From NCBI GenBank assembly GCA_020636325.1, contig JACJYC010000005.1:434001-498000 (forward strand): a stretch of 64,000 nucleotides of DNA, read 5' to 3'. The number at the start of each line of letters is the position of its first letter. The first letter of the stretch is position 1. A program made the position numbers and the translations under genes. Positions 26,047 to 34,497 of this stretch are shown here, piece after piece. The notes beneath the pieces are model-generated. The model made no database searches. It was not told the DNA's origin and saw nothing but the letters and a program-made list of their open reading frames with translations. Source of the DNA: Lewinellaceae bacterium (lineage in GTDB: Bacteria; Bacteroidota; Bacteroidia; Chitinophagales; Saprospiraceae).

Positions 26047-26409
26047 ATGACCATTGCAATCATTGCTCACGACGGGCGAAAAGCGGACATGGTAGGCTTC
26101 ATCAAAGACCATATCGACCTGTTTCAGCGCAGAAACATCCGCCTGATCGCCACCGGCACCACCGGCGAACACCTGGAACGGGCAGGCCTTCAGGTCGAGA
26201 AGATGAGAAGCGGCCCCATGGGGGGTGACGCGCAGATCGCCAGCCGCCTTGTGGAGGGACAGGTCGACATGGTGATCTTCTTCCGCGACCCGCTGGGCAA
26301 ACACCCGCACGAGGTAGATGTCAGCATGCTGATGCGCCTCTGCGACGTATACAATATACCCCTGGCCACCAATATGGCAGCGGCCGGAAGGTTTGTGGAA
26401 ACCCTGTAA
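26047..26409 (+). CDS. mgsA: Methylglyoxal synthase
   Basis: 120 residues, shorter than the 152 of the E. coli enzyme but with the whole catalytic core. Motifs AHDGRK, ATGTTG, SGPMGGDAQI, FFRDPLGKHPHEVD and IPLATN are present. D61, D91 and H88 align by spacing with the catalytic D71, D101 and H98 of E. coli. It converts dihydroxyacetone phosphate to methylglyoxal and phosphate, a bypass that relieves sugar-phosphate stress. Cytoplasmic. It lies 80 bp before a co-directional response regulator. Confidence 0.95.
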   Translation: MTIAIIAHDGRKADMVGFIKDHIDLFQRRNIRLIATGTTGEHLERAGLQVEKMRSGPMGGDAQIASRLVEGQVDMVIFFRDPLGKHPHEVDVSMLMRLCDVYNIPLATNMAAAGRFVETL

Positions 26410-26488
26410 AACGCAACTTTTACCAGCTGAATCCGTAAAAAACGGGGACCGGGTGTCCGCTTGGGCTCCCGGAAACAAATTTGCGAAA

Positions 26489-27772
26489 ATGGCACACATT
26501 CTGATCGTAGACGACGAAGCGGGCATCCGCAGAGCCTTGCGGGACGTGCTCGAGTTTGAGAAATATTCCGTCGACGAAGCCGGCGACGGCCTTGAAGGCC
26601 TGGTTAAAATCAAACAAAAGAAGCCCGATGCCGTCCTCCTGGACGTTAAAATGCCCAAAATGGACGGCATGGAAGCGCTCGACCGCATCCAGGAGATCTC
26701 TCCCGAAACGCCGGTGGTCATGATCTCCGGGCACGGTACCGTCGAAACCGCCGTGGAAGCCGTCAAAAAAGGCGCTTTCGACTTCATCGTCAAACCGCTC
26801 GACCTCAACCGGCTCCTCATCACCATCCGCAACGCCCTGGATAAAGGCCACCTGATGGCCGAAACCTCTTTCCTGAAAAAACAGGTCGCCAAATTCCAGG
26901 TCCAGGAGATCGTCGGCGCCTCGGAGCCCATCAGCCGCATCAAGGACACGATCGAAAAAGTGGGCCCCACCGATGCCCGCGTGCTGATCACCGGTCCCAA
27001 CGGCTCGGGCAAGGAACTCATCGCCAGGCAACTCCACAAATGCAGCAGCCGGGCAGGCAGCCCTATGATCGAAGTGAACTGCGCGGCCATTCCCTCCGAA
27101 CTGATCGAAAGCGAATTGTTCGGCCATGAAAAGGGCGCCTTCACCTCAGCCGTCAAACAGCGGCTCGGCAAATTCGAACAGGCCCACGGCGGCACCCTGT
27201 TCATGGACGAGATCGGCGACATGAGCCTTTCCGCCCAGGCCAAGGTCCTGCGGGCCCTCCAGGAAAAAAAGATCACCCGCGTCGGCGGCGAAAAGGATAT
27301 CGAGGTCGACGTGCGCATCATCGCGGCAACCAATAAGGACCTGCGCGCCGAGATCGACGCCGGCCGGTTCCGGGAAGACCTCTACCACCGCCTGGCCGTG
27401 ATCATCATCCCCAACCCGTCGCTCAACGACCGGCGCGAGGACATTCCCACGCTGATCGACCACTTCAACCGGCTCATCAGCGATGAATACGGCATCAGCA
27501 CCAAACCCGTTTCACCCGAAGCCGTAGCGGCGCTGAAGGAACTGAACTGGACCGGCAACATCCGCGAACTGCGCAACGTGGTCGAGCGGCTGATCATCCT
27601 GTCCGGTGAATCCATCGAAGCCGCCGACGTCCGGGATTTTGTCCTGCCCTCCAGCGCGGGCGCCCGGGAAACCTTGTCGTCCCTGCTCGCCAGATTTGAC
27701 GACCTCCAGGCGCTGCAGGCTCATATCGAACAAGCTTTCCACAACGCCAGGAATACCGCTTTGCAGGACTGA
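26489..27772 (+). CDS. NtrC-like response regulator without C-terminal DNA-binding domain
   Basis: 427 residues from the ATG at 26489. Receiver domain 1-120 with phosphorylatable D52. AAA+ domain about 135-365: Walker A GPNGSGKE (169-176), Walker B GGTLFMDE (234-241) and GNIRELRN near 356. The sigma-54 contact loop reads GAFTSA (216-221) instead of GAFTGA. The protein ends soon after FDDLQALQAHIEQAF, where family members continue into a Fis-type helix-turn-helix. The two other forward frames after the stop do not restore one. It may act from solution, through a partner, or be a decaying regulator. Confidence 0.88.
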   Translation: MAHILIVDDEAGIRRALRDVLEFEKYSVDEAGDGLEGLVKIKQKKPDAVLLDVKMPKMDGMEALDRIQEISPETPVVMISGHGTVETAVEAVKKGAFDFIVKPLDLNRLLITIRNALDKGHLMAETSFLKKQVAKFQVQEIVGASEPISRIKDTIEKVGPTDARVLITGPNGSGKELIARQLHKCSSRAGSPMIEVNCAAIPSELIESELFGHEKGAFTSAVKQRLGKFEQAHGGTLFMDEIGDMSLSAQAKVLRALQEKKITRVGGEKDIEVDVRIIAATNKDLRAEIDAGRFREDLYHRLAVIIIPNPSLNDRREDIPTLIDHFNRLISDEYGISTKPVSPEAVAALKELNWTGNIRELRNVVERLIILSGESIEAADVRDFVLPSSAGARETLSSLLARFDDLQALQAHIEQAFHNARNTALQD

Positions 27773-27830
27773 TATCGGGCCGCAGGCGACATTTGGGCGC
27801 TGACTTACTGATTTTATCCTTATTTTTTTG

Positions 27831-27838
27831 TATATTTG
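27831..27838 (+). promoter_or_regulatory. -7 box of the LOG-family gene
   Basis: TATATTTG matches TAnnTTTG. Transcription from here would start near 27845 and give a leader of about 70 nt that contains the strong hairpin at 27859-27897. The -33 region is poor (ACTG about 20 bp upstream). Confidence 0.5.
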
Positions 27839-27858
27839 CCCTGTATACGGACATTTCC

Positions 27859-27897
27859 CGCGAGAAGCCCGCTGTTCACCGCAGCGGGCTTCTCGCG
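27859..27897 (+). promoter_or_regulatory. Strong leader hairpin before the LOG-family gene
   Basis: A perfect 16-bp GC-rich stem (CGCGAGAAGCCCGCTG at 27859-27874 and its complement at 27882-27897) with a 7-nt loop. It ends 16 bp before the ATG at 27914. No T-run follows, so it is not a standard terminator. It sits within the predicted 5' leader and could affect translation or mRNA stability. Confidence 0.6.
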
Positions 27898-27913
27898 CCT
27901 TAAAATAAACAGT

Positions 27914-28639
27914 ATGATCCAAGATGAGGAAAAAATAGGCCAAAAGGCGCCTATGAAACAGTGGGGAAAACAGGTAAAAGGCGAAGACTCATGGACCATG
28001 TTCAAGGTCATTTCCGAATTCGTCGACGGTTTTGAAACCCTCAACCACGTTGGCCCCTGCGTATCCATTTTCGGTTCTGCCCGGACCCAACCCAACCACC
28101 CTTATTATAAAAAGGCAGTCGACATTGCCCGCCTGCTCACCGAAGAAGGGTACGGCGTCATCACCGGCGGCGGCCCCGGCATCATGGAAGCCGGCAACAA
28201 GGGCGCTTTCCTCGTCGGCGGCAAATCCGTCGGCCTGAACATCAACCTGCCCTTCGAACAAAGCCATAACCAGTTCATCGATCCGGACAAAAACCTCAAT
28301 TTCCGCTACTTCTTCGTCCGCAAGGTCATGTTCGTCAAATTCGCCCAGGCCTTTGTCATCCTGCCCGGCGGCTTCGGCACCATGGACGAGCTTTTCGAAG
28401 TGCTCACCCTCATCCAGACCCGCAAGATCAGCAAAGTGCCCGTCATCCTGGTCGGCGCCGAATTCTGGGGCGGCCTCAAAGGCTGGATCCAGACCGTCAT
28501 GCAGGAAAAGGAAAACAATATCGCCGCCCACGACCTCGACCTGCTGCCCATCACCGATGACCCCGTAGAGGTCGTGCGCATCATCGCCGATTTCTACCGG
28601 GAAAAAGAAACGGAGCTGGCGCCGAACTACGAGCTGTGA
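27914..28639 (+). CDS. LOG-family protein (TIGR00730, cytokinin-riboside-phosphate phosphoribohydrolase-like)
   Basis: 241 residues from the ATG at 27914, after the leader hairpin. The family motifs are present: VSIFGSARTQPNHPYY, GYGVITGGGPGIMEAGNKGA and the active-site PGGFGTMDELFE. LOG proteins are Rossmann-fold enzymes that hydrolyse nucleoside 5'-monophosphates to base and ribose 5-phosphate; older annotations call them lysine decarboxylases. The physiological role in Bacteroidota is unclear, perhaps nucleotide salvage. Cytoplasmic. Confidence 0.92.
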   Translation: MIQDEEKIGQKAPMKQWGKQVKGEDSWTMFKVISEFVDGFETLNHVGPCVSIFGSARTQPNHPYYKKAVDIARLLTEEGYGVITGGGPGIMEAGNKGAFLVGGKSVGLNINLPFEQSHNQFIDPDKNLNFRYFFVRKVMFVKFAQAFVILPGGFGTMDELFEVLTLIQTRKISKVPVILVGAEFWGGLKGWIQTVMQEKENNIAAHDLDLLPITDDPVEVVRIIADFYREKETELAPNYEL

Positions 28640-28645
28640 TGGGGA

Positions 28646-28690
28646 TGAGGAATTGAGGAACTGAGGAATCGAGGAACTGAGGAACTGAGG
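28646..28690. repeat. gaggaactga tandem words
   Basis: Imperfect 10-11 bp words (gaggaattga, gaggaactga, gaggaatcga) repeated four to five times just after the LOG gene. They are the reverse complement of the words at 24999-25087. The spacer then continues to 28830 with mixed short phrases and no gene. Confidence 0.7.
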
Positions 28691-28829
28691 TTCACTACCT
28701 TCGGTCGTGAATTCGTGGTTGTTGATTCGTTGATTTGGTCTGCCGTGCTTTTGCCTTGCAGGCAGTAGTTGACTGCCCGCCTTCATTCTTTCGGCGCGAC
28801 GACGGACACCGTCAACCGTCTCCCGTCTC

Positions 28830-28862
28830 CCATCCGCCATAGCTCCCTGAGCGGCGGCGGGC
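28830..28862. repeat. REP-like hairpin element
   Basis: CCGCC (28834-28838), ATAGCTC, a 3-nt loop, GAGC (28849-28852), then GGCGGCGG. The dyad lies 6 bp from the stop of the minus-strand sugar dehydrogenase gene and may act as its terminator. Close copies occur at 36045 and 36112, and a variant at 31924. Confidence 0.6.
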
Positions 28863-28867
28863 ACCGT

Positions 28868-30712
28868 CTAAATCTTCACAAACTTCGCCGTCGCCCGCAA
28901 TCCGCCCCGCTCCAGCACCAGCCAGTACACGCCGGGGCTCAGGTCCTCAGCGGCAAAGACTTTCCTGCTGTCGCCGCTGACATCCCAGGTTGACTTCAGG
29001 CGTTCCACCCCGTTCATATCCAGCACCCGGACGGTCAGCGACAGCCGTTGGTCGGTCCGCAGCCTCACCTGAATTTCATCTTTCACCGGGTTGGGAAGTA
29101 TGGTCCAGTTCCGGACCCCGAGGGCCTCAAAGGTGCGGTTGACCTGGATGTTCACCGGGTCGGAAACCGCCTGGCAGCCGTTGGCGTCGGTCACGCGCAC
29201 CGTGTATAGGCCGGAAGTTGCAGCCGTGAGTTCGGGTTGTGCGGCATTGGGCAATTCCTGTCCGTCAAGGAGCCATTGGTAGGTTGCAAAGCCAGGGGTT
29301 GCGGAGAGCATGTTGCCGTCGGCTTGAACGGCCACTTCCAGTGCCGCCGGCTCTGTAATTTCATACGAGCGCTCCAGGGTGCAGCCGTTGGAATCGGTGA
29401 CGGTAACGGAATAGGTGCCCGGTGAAAGCCCGGTCAGGTCCTCCGATGCCGCATTGTTCGACCATTGGAAGGTTTGGGCGGAAGCGGCGGTGGATACCGA
29501 AAGGTCAATGGCGCCGTCGGCAGCGCCGTTGCAGGTGATCTGCTGGACGGCGGCCTCAGCCGTCAACGTGGAGCAGACGTCCGTCAGCCGGTAAACATTG
29601 CCGTTGAGGGCGCTTACGTAGAGTTCGCCGTCCTTGTCCTCGCCGAAGGAAACAAAAGTATTGTTGGCGCCGTTCAACACCTCTTCATTGTCCCAGCCGC
29701 CTTGCCCGTCGGGGGTGAGGGTCCAGAACCGGCCGCTGCAATAATCGCTGTAAAAATACTTGCCGTAGAGGGCCGGGTAGGCCTGCCCCCTGTACACAAA
29801 CCCGCCGTTGACGGAACACCCTACCCCGCCGGAATGACTGTACTCCGCTACCGGAAACGTGAGTTGGGACATATCCGGACAGCTCCCCGACATGCTGTAT
29901 ACATGGTTGCCTTCGTAGCACCGCCAGCCGTAATTCTCCCCTCCCGTACTGGAAGCCGGTTGGAAATCGATCTCCTCCCAGGCGTCCTGGCCGACATCGC
30001 CGATCCAGAGGTCGCCGGTCAGTCGGTCGAAACTGAATCGCCAGGGGTTGCGCAGGCCGGTGGCCCAGATCTCATCCAGGTAAAAATCGGTGTCTTTGAA
30101 CGGATTGGTCGGCGGTATCGCGTAAGGATCGCCGTTATCCACGTCGATGCGCAACATTTTGCCGAGGTAAGCCGTGGCGGTTTGGCCGTTGTTCTGCGGG
30201 TCGCCGCCGGAGCCGCCGTCGCCCAGGCCGAAATAGAGGTAGCCGTCGGGACCGAAAGTCAGATCACCGGCATTGTGGTTGCTGTACGGCTGGTCGACCG
30301 GCAGCAATAATTTCTCACTGTTGGGATCAGCGACATTGGGGTTATCAGCGCTGACCTTGAACCGGGCAATGCGGGTATCGCCGCTGTTGTTCGTATAATT
30401 GACGTAGAAAAAGCCGTTGTTGGCGTAGTCCGGGTGAAAGGCCAGGCCGAGCAAGCCCTGTTCATTGCCCTGGCTGCCCACGCGGGCATCGATATCCAGG
30501 AACGGAGTCGACAGCACCTGTCCGTTCCCGTCGATGATCTTGATGATCCCCCGCTGTTCGACAATGAACAACCGGCTGTCGCCGGCATTGACGATATCTA
30601 CCGGCCGGGTGAAGCCGCCTGCATAGACATTCAGGGCTATTTTGGTTTGAGCCGCCAGTAAACCGGCAAAAAAGAAAGCAAATACAAAAACGAGGAACCG
30701 TTTATTCATCAT
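28868..30712 (-). CDS. Secreted PQQ-type sugar dehydrogenase with SprB-like repeat and T9SS domain
   Basis: 614 residues. Signal peptide 1-21 (FFFAGLLAAQ). The glucose/sorbosone dehydrogenase propeller spans about 25-395 with EQGLLGLAFHPDY, GDLTFGPDGYLYFGLGDGG, ATGLRNPWRFSFD and GENYGWRCYEG. Residues about 398-465 form a SprB-type repeat (QITCNGAADGAIDLSV, GTYSVTVTDSNGC), and a second beta module follows. The end is a T9SS type A domain (WTILPNPVKDEIQVRL, VLDMNGVERLKS, GVYWLVL). It would oxidise aldose or other polyol sugars at the surface with a PQQ cofactor; the true substrate is unknown. Related in its propeller to the ThuA fusion at 18103. Confidence 0.9.
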   Translation of the reverse strand: MMNKRFLVFVFAFFFAGLLAAQTKIALNVYAGGFTRPVDIVNAGDSRLFIVEQRGIIKIIDGNGQVLSTPFLDIDARVGSQGNEQGLLGLAFHPDYANNGFFYVNYTNNSGDTRIARFKVSADNPNVADPNSEKLLLPVDQPYSNHNAGDLTFGPDGYLYFGLGDGGSGGDPQNNGQTATAYLGKMLRIDVDNGDPYAIPPTNPFKDTDFYLDEIWATGLRNPWRFSFDRLTGDLWIGDVGQDAWEEIDFQPASSTGGENYGWRCYEGNHVYSMSGSCPDMSQLTFPVAEYSHSGGVGCSVNGGFVYRGQAYPALYGKYFYSDYCSGRFWTLTPDGQGGWDNEEVLNGANNTFVSFGEDKDGELYVSALNGNVYRLTDVCSTLTAEAAVQQITCNGAADGAIDLSVSTAASAQTFQWSNNAASEDLTGLSPGTYSVTVTDSNGCTLERSYEITEPAALEVAVQADGNMLSATPGFATYQWLLDGQELPNAAQPELTAATSGLYTVRVTDANGCQAVSDPVNIQVNRTFEALGVRNWTILPNPVKDEIQVRLRTDQRLSLTVRVLDMNGVERLKSTWDVSGDSRKVFAAEDLSPGVYWLVLERGGLRATAKFVKI

Positions 30713-30840
30713 CAGCGTGTTTTAAGGGTGAAGGGTTTCGGGTAAAAATACAGCGATTTCCACCCCATTGTTTTCAATATCCCGAAATTTCAGCCCTATC
30801 GGCCCAAAAAGGCAGCGCTTTGTCAGCCGATAGTCAGATC

Positions 30841-30904
30841 CCCTCTCACCCTCTCACCCTCTCACCCTCTCACCCTCTCACCCTCTCACCCCCTCACCCT
30901 CTCA
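30841..30904. repeat. CCCTCTCA 8-bp tandem repeat
   Basis: Eight near-perfect copies of CCCTCTCA (one copy is CCCCCTCA) in the spacer between two divergent genes. The same unit forms the array at 62880-62944, and a degenerate form precedes the GH51 start near 5435. Confidence 0.9.
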
Positions 30905-30980
30905 TATTCCCGGTTTCCCTCCTCAAAGCGGCCGTAAAATGATAATTATCCGTATTTTTAAGCCCAAAAGCAGGAATCAC

Positions 30981-31877
30981 ATGTCCAGAAAAGCCTTTTT
31001 ACTCTGTCTGTCAATGGGATACTTGACCCTGGCCGCAGCCCAGAATTTACCCCAGTCCAATATCTATTTGTTTGACGTCAAGCGGGTCACGGATACGTCC
31101 TATGCCTTTACCCAACCACGGTATCTGACCTTTTTCAACCCAAACGGTTACAACAACCAGCCGACCTTTATCTCCAATAATGAGCTGTACATCAGCAGCC
31201 AGTCGCCCATCGACAAGCAGCCTGACCTGTACGCCCTCGATTTGGACAAGCGGACCAAGACCCGGGTCACGAACACGCCTGACGGTGAATTTTCACCGGC
31301 GCGCACACCGAGCTACTACGAATTCTCCGCTGTCCGGCAGGAGGTGCACGGCAGGGATACCATATTGCGCTTATGGCAATTCCCGGTGGACCGGCTGACC
31401 AACGGCAAACCGGTGTTCAAATACCTGACCGGCATAGGATATTACTCCTGGCTGTCTGCCTACCAGGTGGCCGTTTTCATCGTCGACAACCCGAGCTACC
31501 TGGCCCTCGCCGACACGCGCACCGACCAGGTGACGCCCATCGCCAATAACCCGGGGCGTTGCTTCCAGAAGCTGCCCAACGGCAACCTCGCCTTTGTACA
31601 AAAGAATCCCGGCAACAACTGGGTGTTGATGGAAAAGAACCTGTACCGGCCTGATGCCGCTCCTACACGGATCATTGAAACGCTGCCCGGCGCCGAGGAT
31701 TTCATCGTATTATCCGACGGTACCTTCCTCATGGGCAAAGGCAGCAAGGTCTTCAAATTCAACCGGTTTACCGACCAGTTCTGGATCGAAGTGGCCGACC
31801 TGCGGTATTACCAGATCCGGAATATTACAAGGATGGCGTTAAGTCAAGATATGAAGATTGCGGTGGTGGCGGAGTAG
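30981..31877 (+). CDS. Secreted beta-propeller-like protein (TolB/WD40-like)
   Basis: 298 residues from the ATG at 30981, which starts a signal peptide (LLCLSMGYLTLAAA|Q). Repeated short motifs such as PTFISNNELYISSQ, DLYALDLDKRTKTRVTNTPDGEFSP and LPNGNLAFVQKNPGNNWVLME are typical of TolB-like propeller blades. No T9SS tail is present, so it is probably periplasmic or outer-membrane associated. A role as a sensor or binding module is possible; no enzyme motif is seen. Confidence 0.8.
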   Translation: MSRKAFLLCLSMGYLTLAAAQNLPQSNIYLFDVKRVTDTSYAFTQPRYLTFFNPNGYNNQPTFISNNELYISSQSPIDKQPDLYALDLDKRTKTRVTNTPDGEFSPARTPSYYEFSAVRQEVHGRDTILRLWQFPVDRLTNGKPVFKYLTGIGYYSWLSAYQVAVFIVDNPSYLALADTRTDQVTPIANNPGRCFQKLPNGNLAFVQKNPGNNWVLMEKNLYRPDAAPTRIIETLPGAEDFIVLSDGTFLMGKGSKVFKFNRFTDQFWIEVADLRYYQIRNITRMALSQDMKIAVVAE

Positions 31878-32000
31878 GTGGATTGTTGTTTATGGTTGTT
31901 TTTGGTTGTTTTTGGTTGCTCCGCCCGCCATAGCCTCGGCGTAGGCGGGTTTATGGTTTTAGGGGTTAACAATGATAAACCGGCATAAACCATTACAAAC
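31866..32000. repeat. ggttgttttt words with an embedded REP-like hairpin
   Basis: Words tggttgtttttggttg precede a hairpin at 31924-31950 (CCCGCC-ATAGCC-tcggc-GTAGGCGGG), and then related words such as aaaccggcataaacc follow. The spacer separates convergent genes and may serve as a bidirectional terminator. Confidence 0.65.
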
Positions 32001-32005
32001 CAGCA

Positions 32006-32656
32006 TCAAATAACCCCCTTCCGTTTGGCCGCTTCAACGGCGGCAGTCTTGTTGTGCACCTGCAGTTTGCGGTAGATATGCTCGATATGTTTGCGCACGG
32101 TTCCGGTACTGATATTGAGGTTAGCGGCGACCTGGTCGTAACGGAGGCCTTTGCTGAGCTGTTCCAATAATTCGATTTCCCGGGGGCTCAGGTCGTGGTC
32201 TTCTGTTGCCGGTGTCGGCGCCTGGCTTTTCCGGAGCAACACGAGCGCCTTTCTGGCGATTGCCGGCGACATGGGCGCACCGCCCTCCAATACTTCCAGC
32301 ATAGCCTGGTGGATAACATCCGGCGGCGAATCCTTGAGCAGGTATCCGTCGGCGCCGGCCAGGATGGCGTCAAAGATATTTGCCTCGTCGTCAAATACGG
32401 TGGCCATGACCACCTTGATCTGAGGGTAACGGTTTTTTACATTGCGGGTGGCCGCGATGCCGTCCATCACCGGCATTTTGATGTCCATCAGGACGATATC
32501 CGGCTGTGCGGACATGATTTCAAGCTGGGCAAGCAGTTGTTCTCCATTCTCCGCCCAACCGGAAACGACGAATCCGGGCGACAATTCAAGGTTCTCGCGC
32601 AGCATCTTGGCCAGTCTCGGCTGGTCTTCGGTAATATGGACGTGGATCGGGCGCAT
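32006..32656 (-). CDS. NarL/LuxR-type response regulator
   Basis: 216 residues from the ATG at 32656; the longer frame upstream crosses a hairpin element. The receiver domain is about 4-125 with the acidic pair E10-D11, phosphorylatable D58 (LMDIK) and K108. The LuxR helix-turn-helix is about 150-212 (LSPREIELLEQLSKGLRYDQVAANL, then TGTVRKHIEHIYRKL). A TPR-containing histidine kinase at 36214 on the same strand, two genes upstream, is the likely partner. The genes between them encode exported proteins, which may be sensed or regulated by the pair. Confidence 0.92.
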   Translation of the reverse strand: MRPIHVHITEDQPRLAKMLRENLELSPGFVVSGWAENGEQLLAQLEIMSAQPDIVLMDIKMPVMDGIAATRNVKNRYPQIKVVMATVFDDEANIFDAILAGADGYLLKDSPPDVIHQAMLEVLEGGAPMSPAIARKALVLLRKSQAPTPATEDHDLSPREIELLEQLSKGLRYDQVAANLNISTGTVRKHIEHIYRKLQVHNKTAAVEAAKRKGVI

Positions 32657-32680
32657 TGATCGTCGCAAGATAAGATTTTC

Positions 32681-32712
32681 CCCCGACCGCCAACCTTCAA
32701 AAGCGGCGGCGC
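32681..32712. repeat. GC-rich hairpin element (cccccgaccgcc type)
   Basis: Begins ccccgaccgcc and contains CCGCC (32687-32691) paired with GGCGG (32705-32709) across a 13-nt loop. It lies between the response regulator and the upstream T9SS gene. Confidence 0.5.
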
Positions 32713-32728
32713 CCGCGGATCGGATCAT

Positions 32729-34426
32729 TCAATTCAAAACCACCTTCAAGGTCCCTTGTGTGCTGTTGCCCCTCAGTCCCAGCAGGAACACGCCCGGGGG
32801 CAGGCCGCTCAGGTCGACATCGTTGGCATCCGGCGTCAGTTGGCCGGTCCGGAGTTGTTGCCCGTTGATGGAGAACAGCCTGAACCGGGCGGTCTCCCTT
32901 AACCCAAGGACGAACAGTTGCCGGTACTGCATCCGCCAACTGACCGCTTCCCCGCCCGGGCCGGTTATCCCGTTCGGTCCGACGTTAATATCCTCACAGA
33001 TCTCGGCTGAGCAGAGCAATGCATTGATGGTTTGAAGGCAAACGCGGTAGGTTCCCGGCCCCGGAAAAGCATATTGCGGATTTGCCTGATGGGAGATTCC
33101 CAGGTTGGCAAAATGCCAGGTATAGTCGATGGGATTGCCGCCCGACTGGTTGGTAAATTGAACCGTATTGTCCGGTGAATTGGCATAGGTAAATCCCGGC
33201 GACAGATTGCAGGATTCCAGTTCGAGATAGCCTTTGTATGAGGGTCCGCTCTGGGTCCACTGAAAATCCTGATCGGGTTCGATATTGGTCAGCACCATCA
33301 GGCGGTCATTGCTCAGGGGCGACATGCGGCTGACAAATGGAACGGAGCTGGACGCGAACGCCTGTTGGGAATTGAAGGTAAGCCCCGGCAACGCAAGTGT
33401 TGTAATGGACAGCCGGTTGAAATCGTAATAGGATCCGGCGTACACAAGTTCATTGCCGATGATGGCCATATCCCGGAAATAATGCTGCGCGCCCAGGTCC
33501 AGGTTGGTGCTGTAGTCCAGCAAATTGCCGTCTGTATCGGTCAGCAGGATTACCGGGGCGCGATAAAACGGGGCCGGCGCGTTTTCGGCGGTCCCGCCTA
33601 GGATGACCCGGTTGTTGCCGAAAGGCTGCGCCCTGGTAAAGCCCTGAATATTGTACGGCAGGTCGACCGTTTTCGCCCATTGCTGCGCACCGCCTGCATT
33701 CAGCCTGACTATTTGCAGTTGTTGGGCGTTTACCATGTTGAAGACCTCAAATCCGCCGCCGGGCAACTCCAGGCCGTTCAACGGGTAACTGGCGCCTGCC
33801 AGGGAGTACTGCGGGGTAAAATCCCACTGCACCTGCCCGTCAGCGTTCAATTTGACGGCCCAGGAATTGCCGGTTCCGGGGTTGGGGTTAGAGTTATCGC
33901 CGTCGCCGGAAGCGCTGTGCGCCAGAATGAAGAGGCCTTTATCCTGGCATATCCAGGCATTGTCGAGGCCTTCGGCTTTGGTACCCCCGATGCTTTTGGT
34001 CCAGATGACCTGGCCGGTATCATCTATTCTGAGGACCCAAAGATCGGGGGCCGACGCAGAGCCGTCGAAATGAAAACCCTGACAAAGAGGGCCGCTACCG
34101 GTATGCTGGTGGGCGCCCAGCAGGTAGTATCCTCCGTCGGGATGAGCTAAAATGCGTTGGATCAATGGGGTTTCTGTCCCGCATTTGTACGTACCTGAGC
34201 CGGTCAGCGAGCCGTTCGGAGCCTGGAAAATCACGTGACCGTAGGTCCCGTCAGCTCCCTGCCCCAGGAAGGCGGTCTTTCCGTCGGCGCCTTTGGCGAG
34301 GTCTATCAGGTTGGCTCCCGCAATGTTCCGTTCTATGGAAGGCGCAAAACGGGTGAAATTTTGGGATAATGACTGCGTTGCCAGCGCCAGGGTGACAACC
34401 GAAAGCAAAACTGTCCTTTTCATCAT
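32729..34426 (-). CDS. Secreted PKD protein with T9SS sorting domain
   Basis: 565 residues from the ATG at 34426, which gives a signal peptide (TLALATQSLS|Q); alternative ATGs at 34438 and 34423 are close. The N-terminal two thirds look like a beta-propeller with repeated G-W/V motifs (for example LWVLRIDDTGQVIWTKSIGG, then WAVKLNADGQVQWDF). A PKD-like module follows at about 410-490 (PIDYTWHFANLG, then GPGTYRVCLQTINA). The end is a T9SS type A domain (RLFSINGQQLRTG, GLPPGVFLLGL). It sits between the kelch lipoprotein and the response regulator in one minus-strand run, probably one operon. Confidence 0.85.
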   Translation of the reverse strand: MMKRTVLLSVVTLALATQSLSQNFTRFAPSIERNIAGANLIDLAKGADGKTAFLGQGADGTYGHVIFQAPNGSLTGSGTYKCGTETPLIQRILAHPDGGYYLLGAHQHTGSGPLCQGFHFDGSASAPDLWVLRIDDTGQVIWTKSIGGTKAEGLDNAWICQDKGLFILAHSASGDGDNSNPNPGTGNSWAVKLNADGQVQWDFTPQYSLAGASYPLNGLELPGGGFEVFNMVNAQQLQIVRLNAGGAQQWAKTVDLPYNIQGFTRAQPFGNNRVILGGTAENAPAPFYRAPVILLTDTDGNLLDYSTNLDLGAQHYFRDMAIIGNELVYAGSYYDFNRLSITTLALPGLTFNSQQAFASSSVPFVSRMSPLSNDRLMVLTNIEPDQDFQWTQSGPSYKGYLELESCNLSPGFTYANSPDNTVQFTNQSGGNPIDYTWHFANLGISHQANPQYAFPGPGTYRVCLQTINALLCSAEICEDINVGPNGITGPGGEAVSWRMQYRQLFVLGLRETARFRLFSINGQQLRTGQLTPDANDVDLSGLPPGVFLLGLRGNSTQGTLKVVLN

Positions 34427-34497
34427 AAAGCGTTGCATGGGATTATATTGCCTTTTTCCATTTTGTTCAAAACAGGAAATCGGCGGCTTGATCATGC

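Noticed and set aside
25948..27333. Long minus-strand open frame joined to the DUF2911 gene
   Set aside because: It is antisense to mgsA and the NtrC-like regulator, whose proteins have clear motifs. The real DUF2911 gene starts at 25947 with a signal peptide.
28646..28690. CRISPR-like array
   Set aside because: The repeats here and in the other spacers are short contiguous words without unique spacers of constant length, and no cas genes are present.
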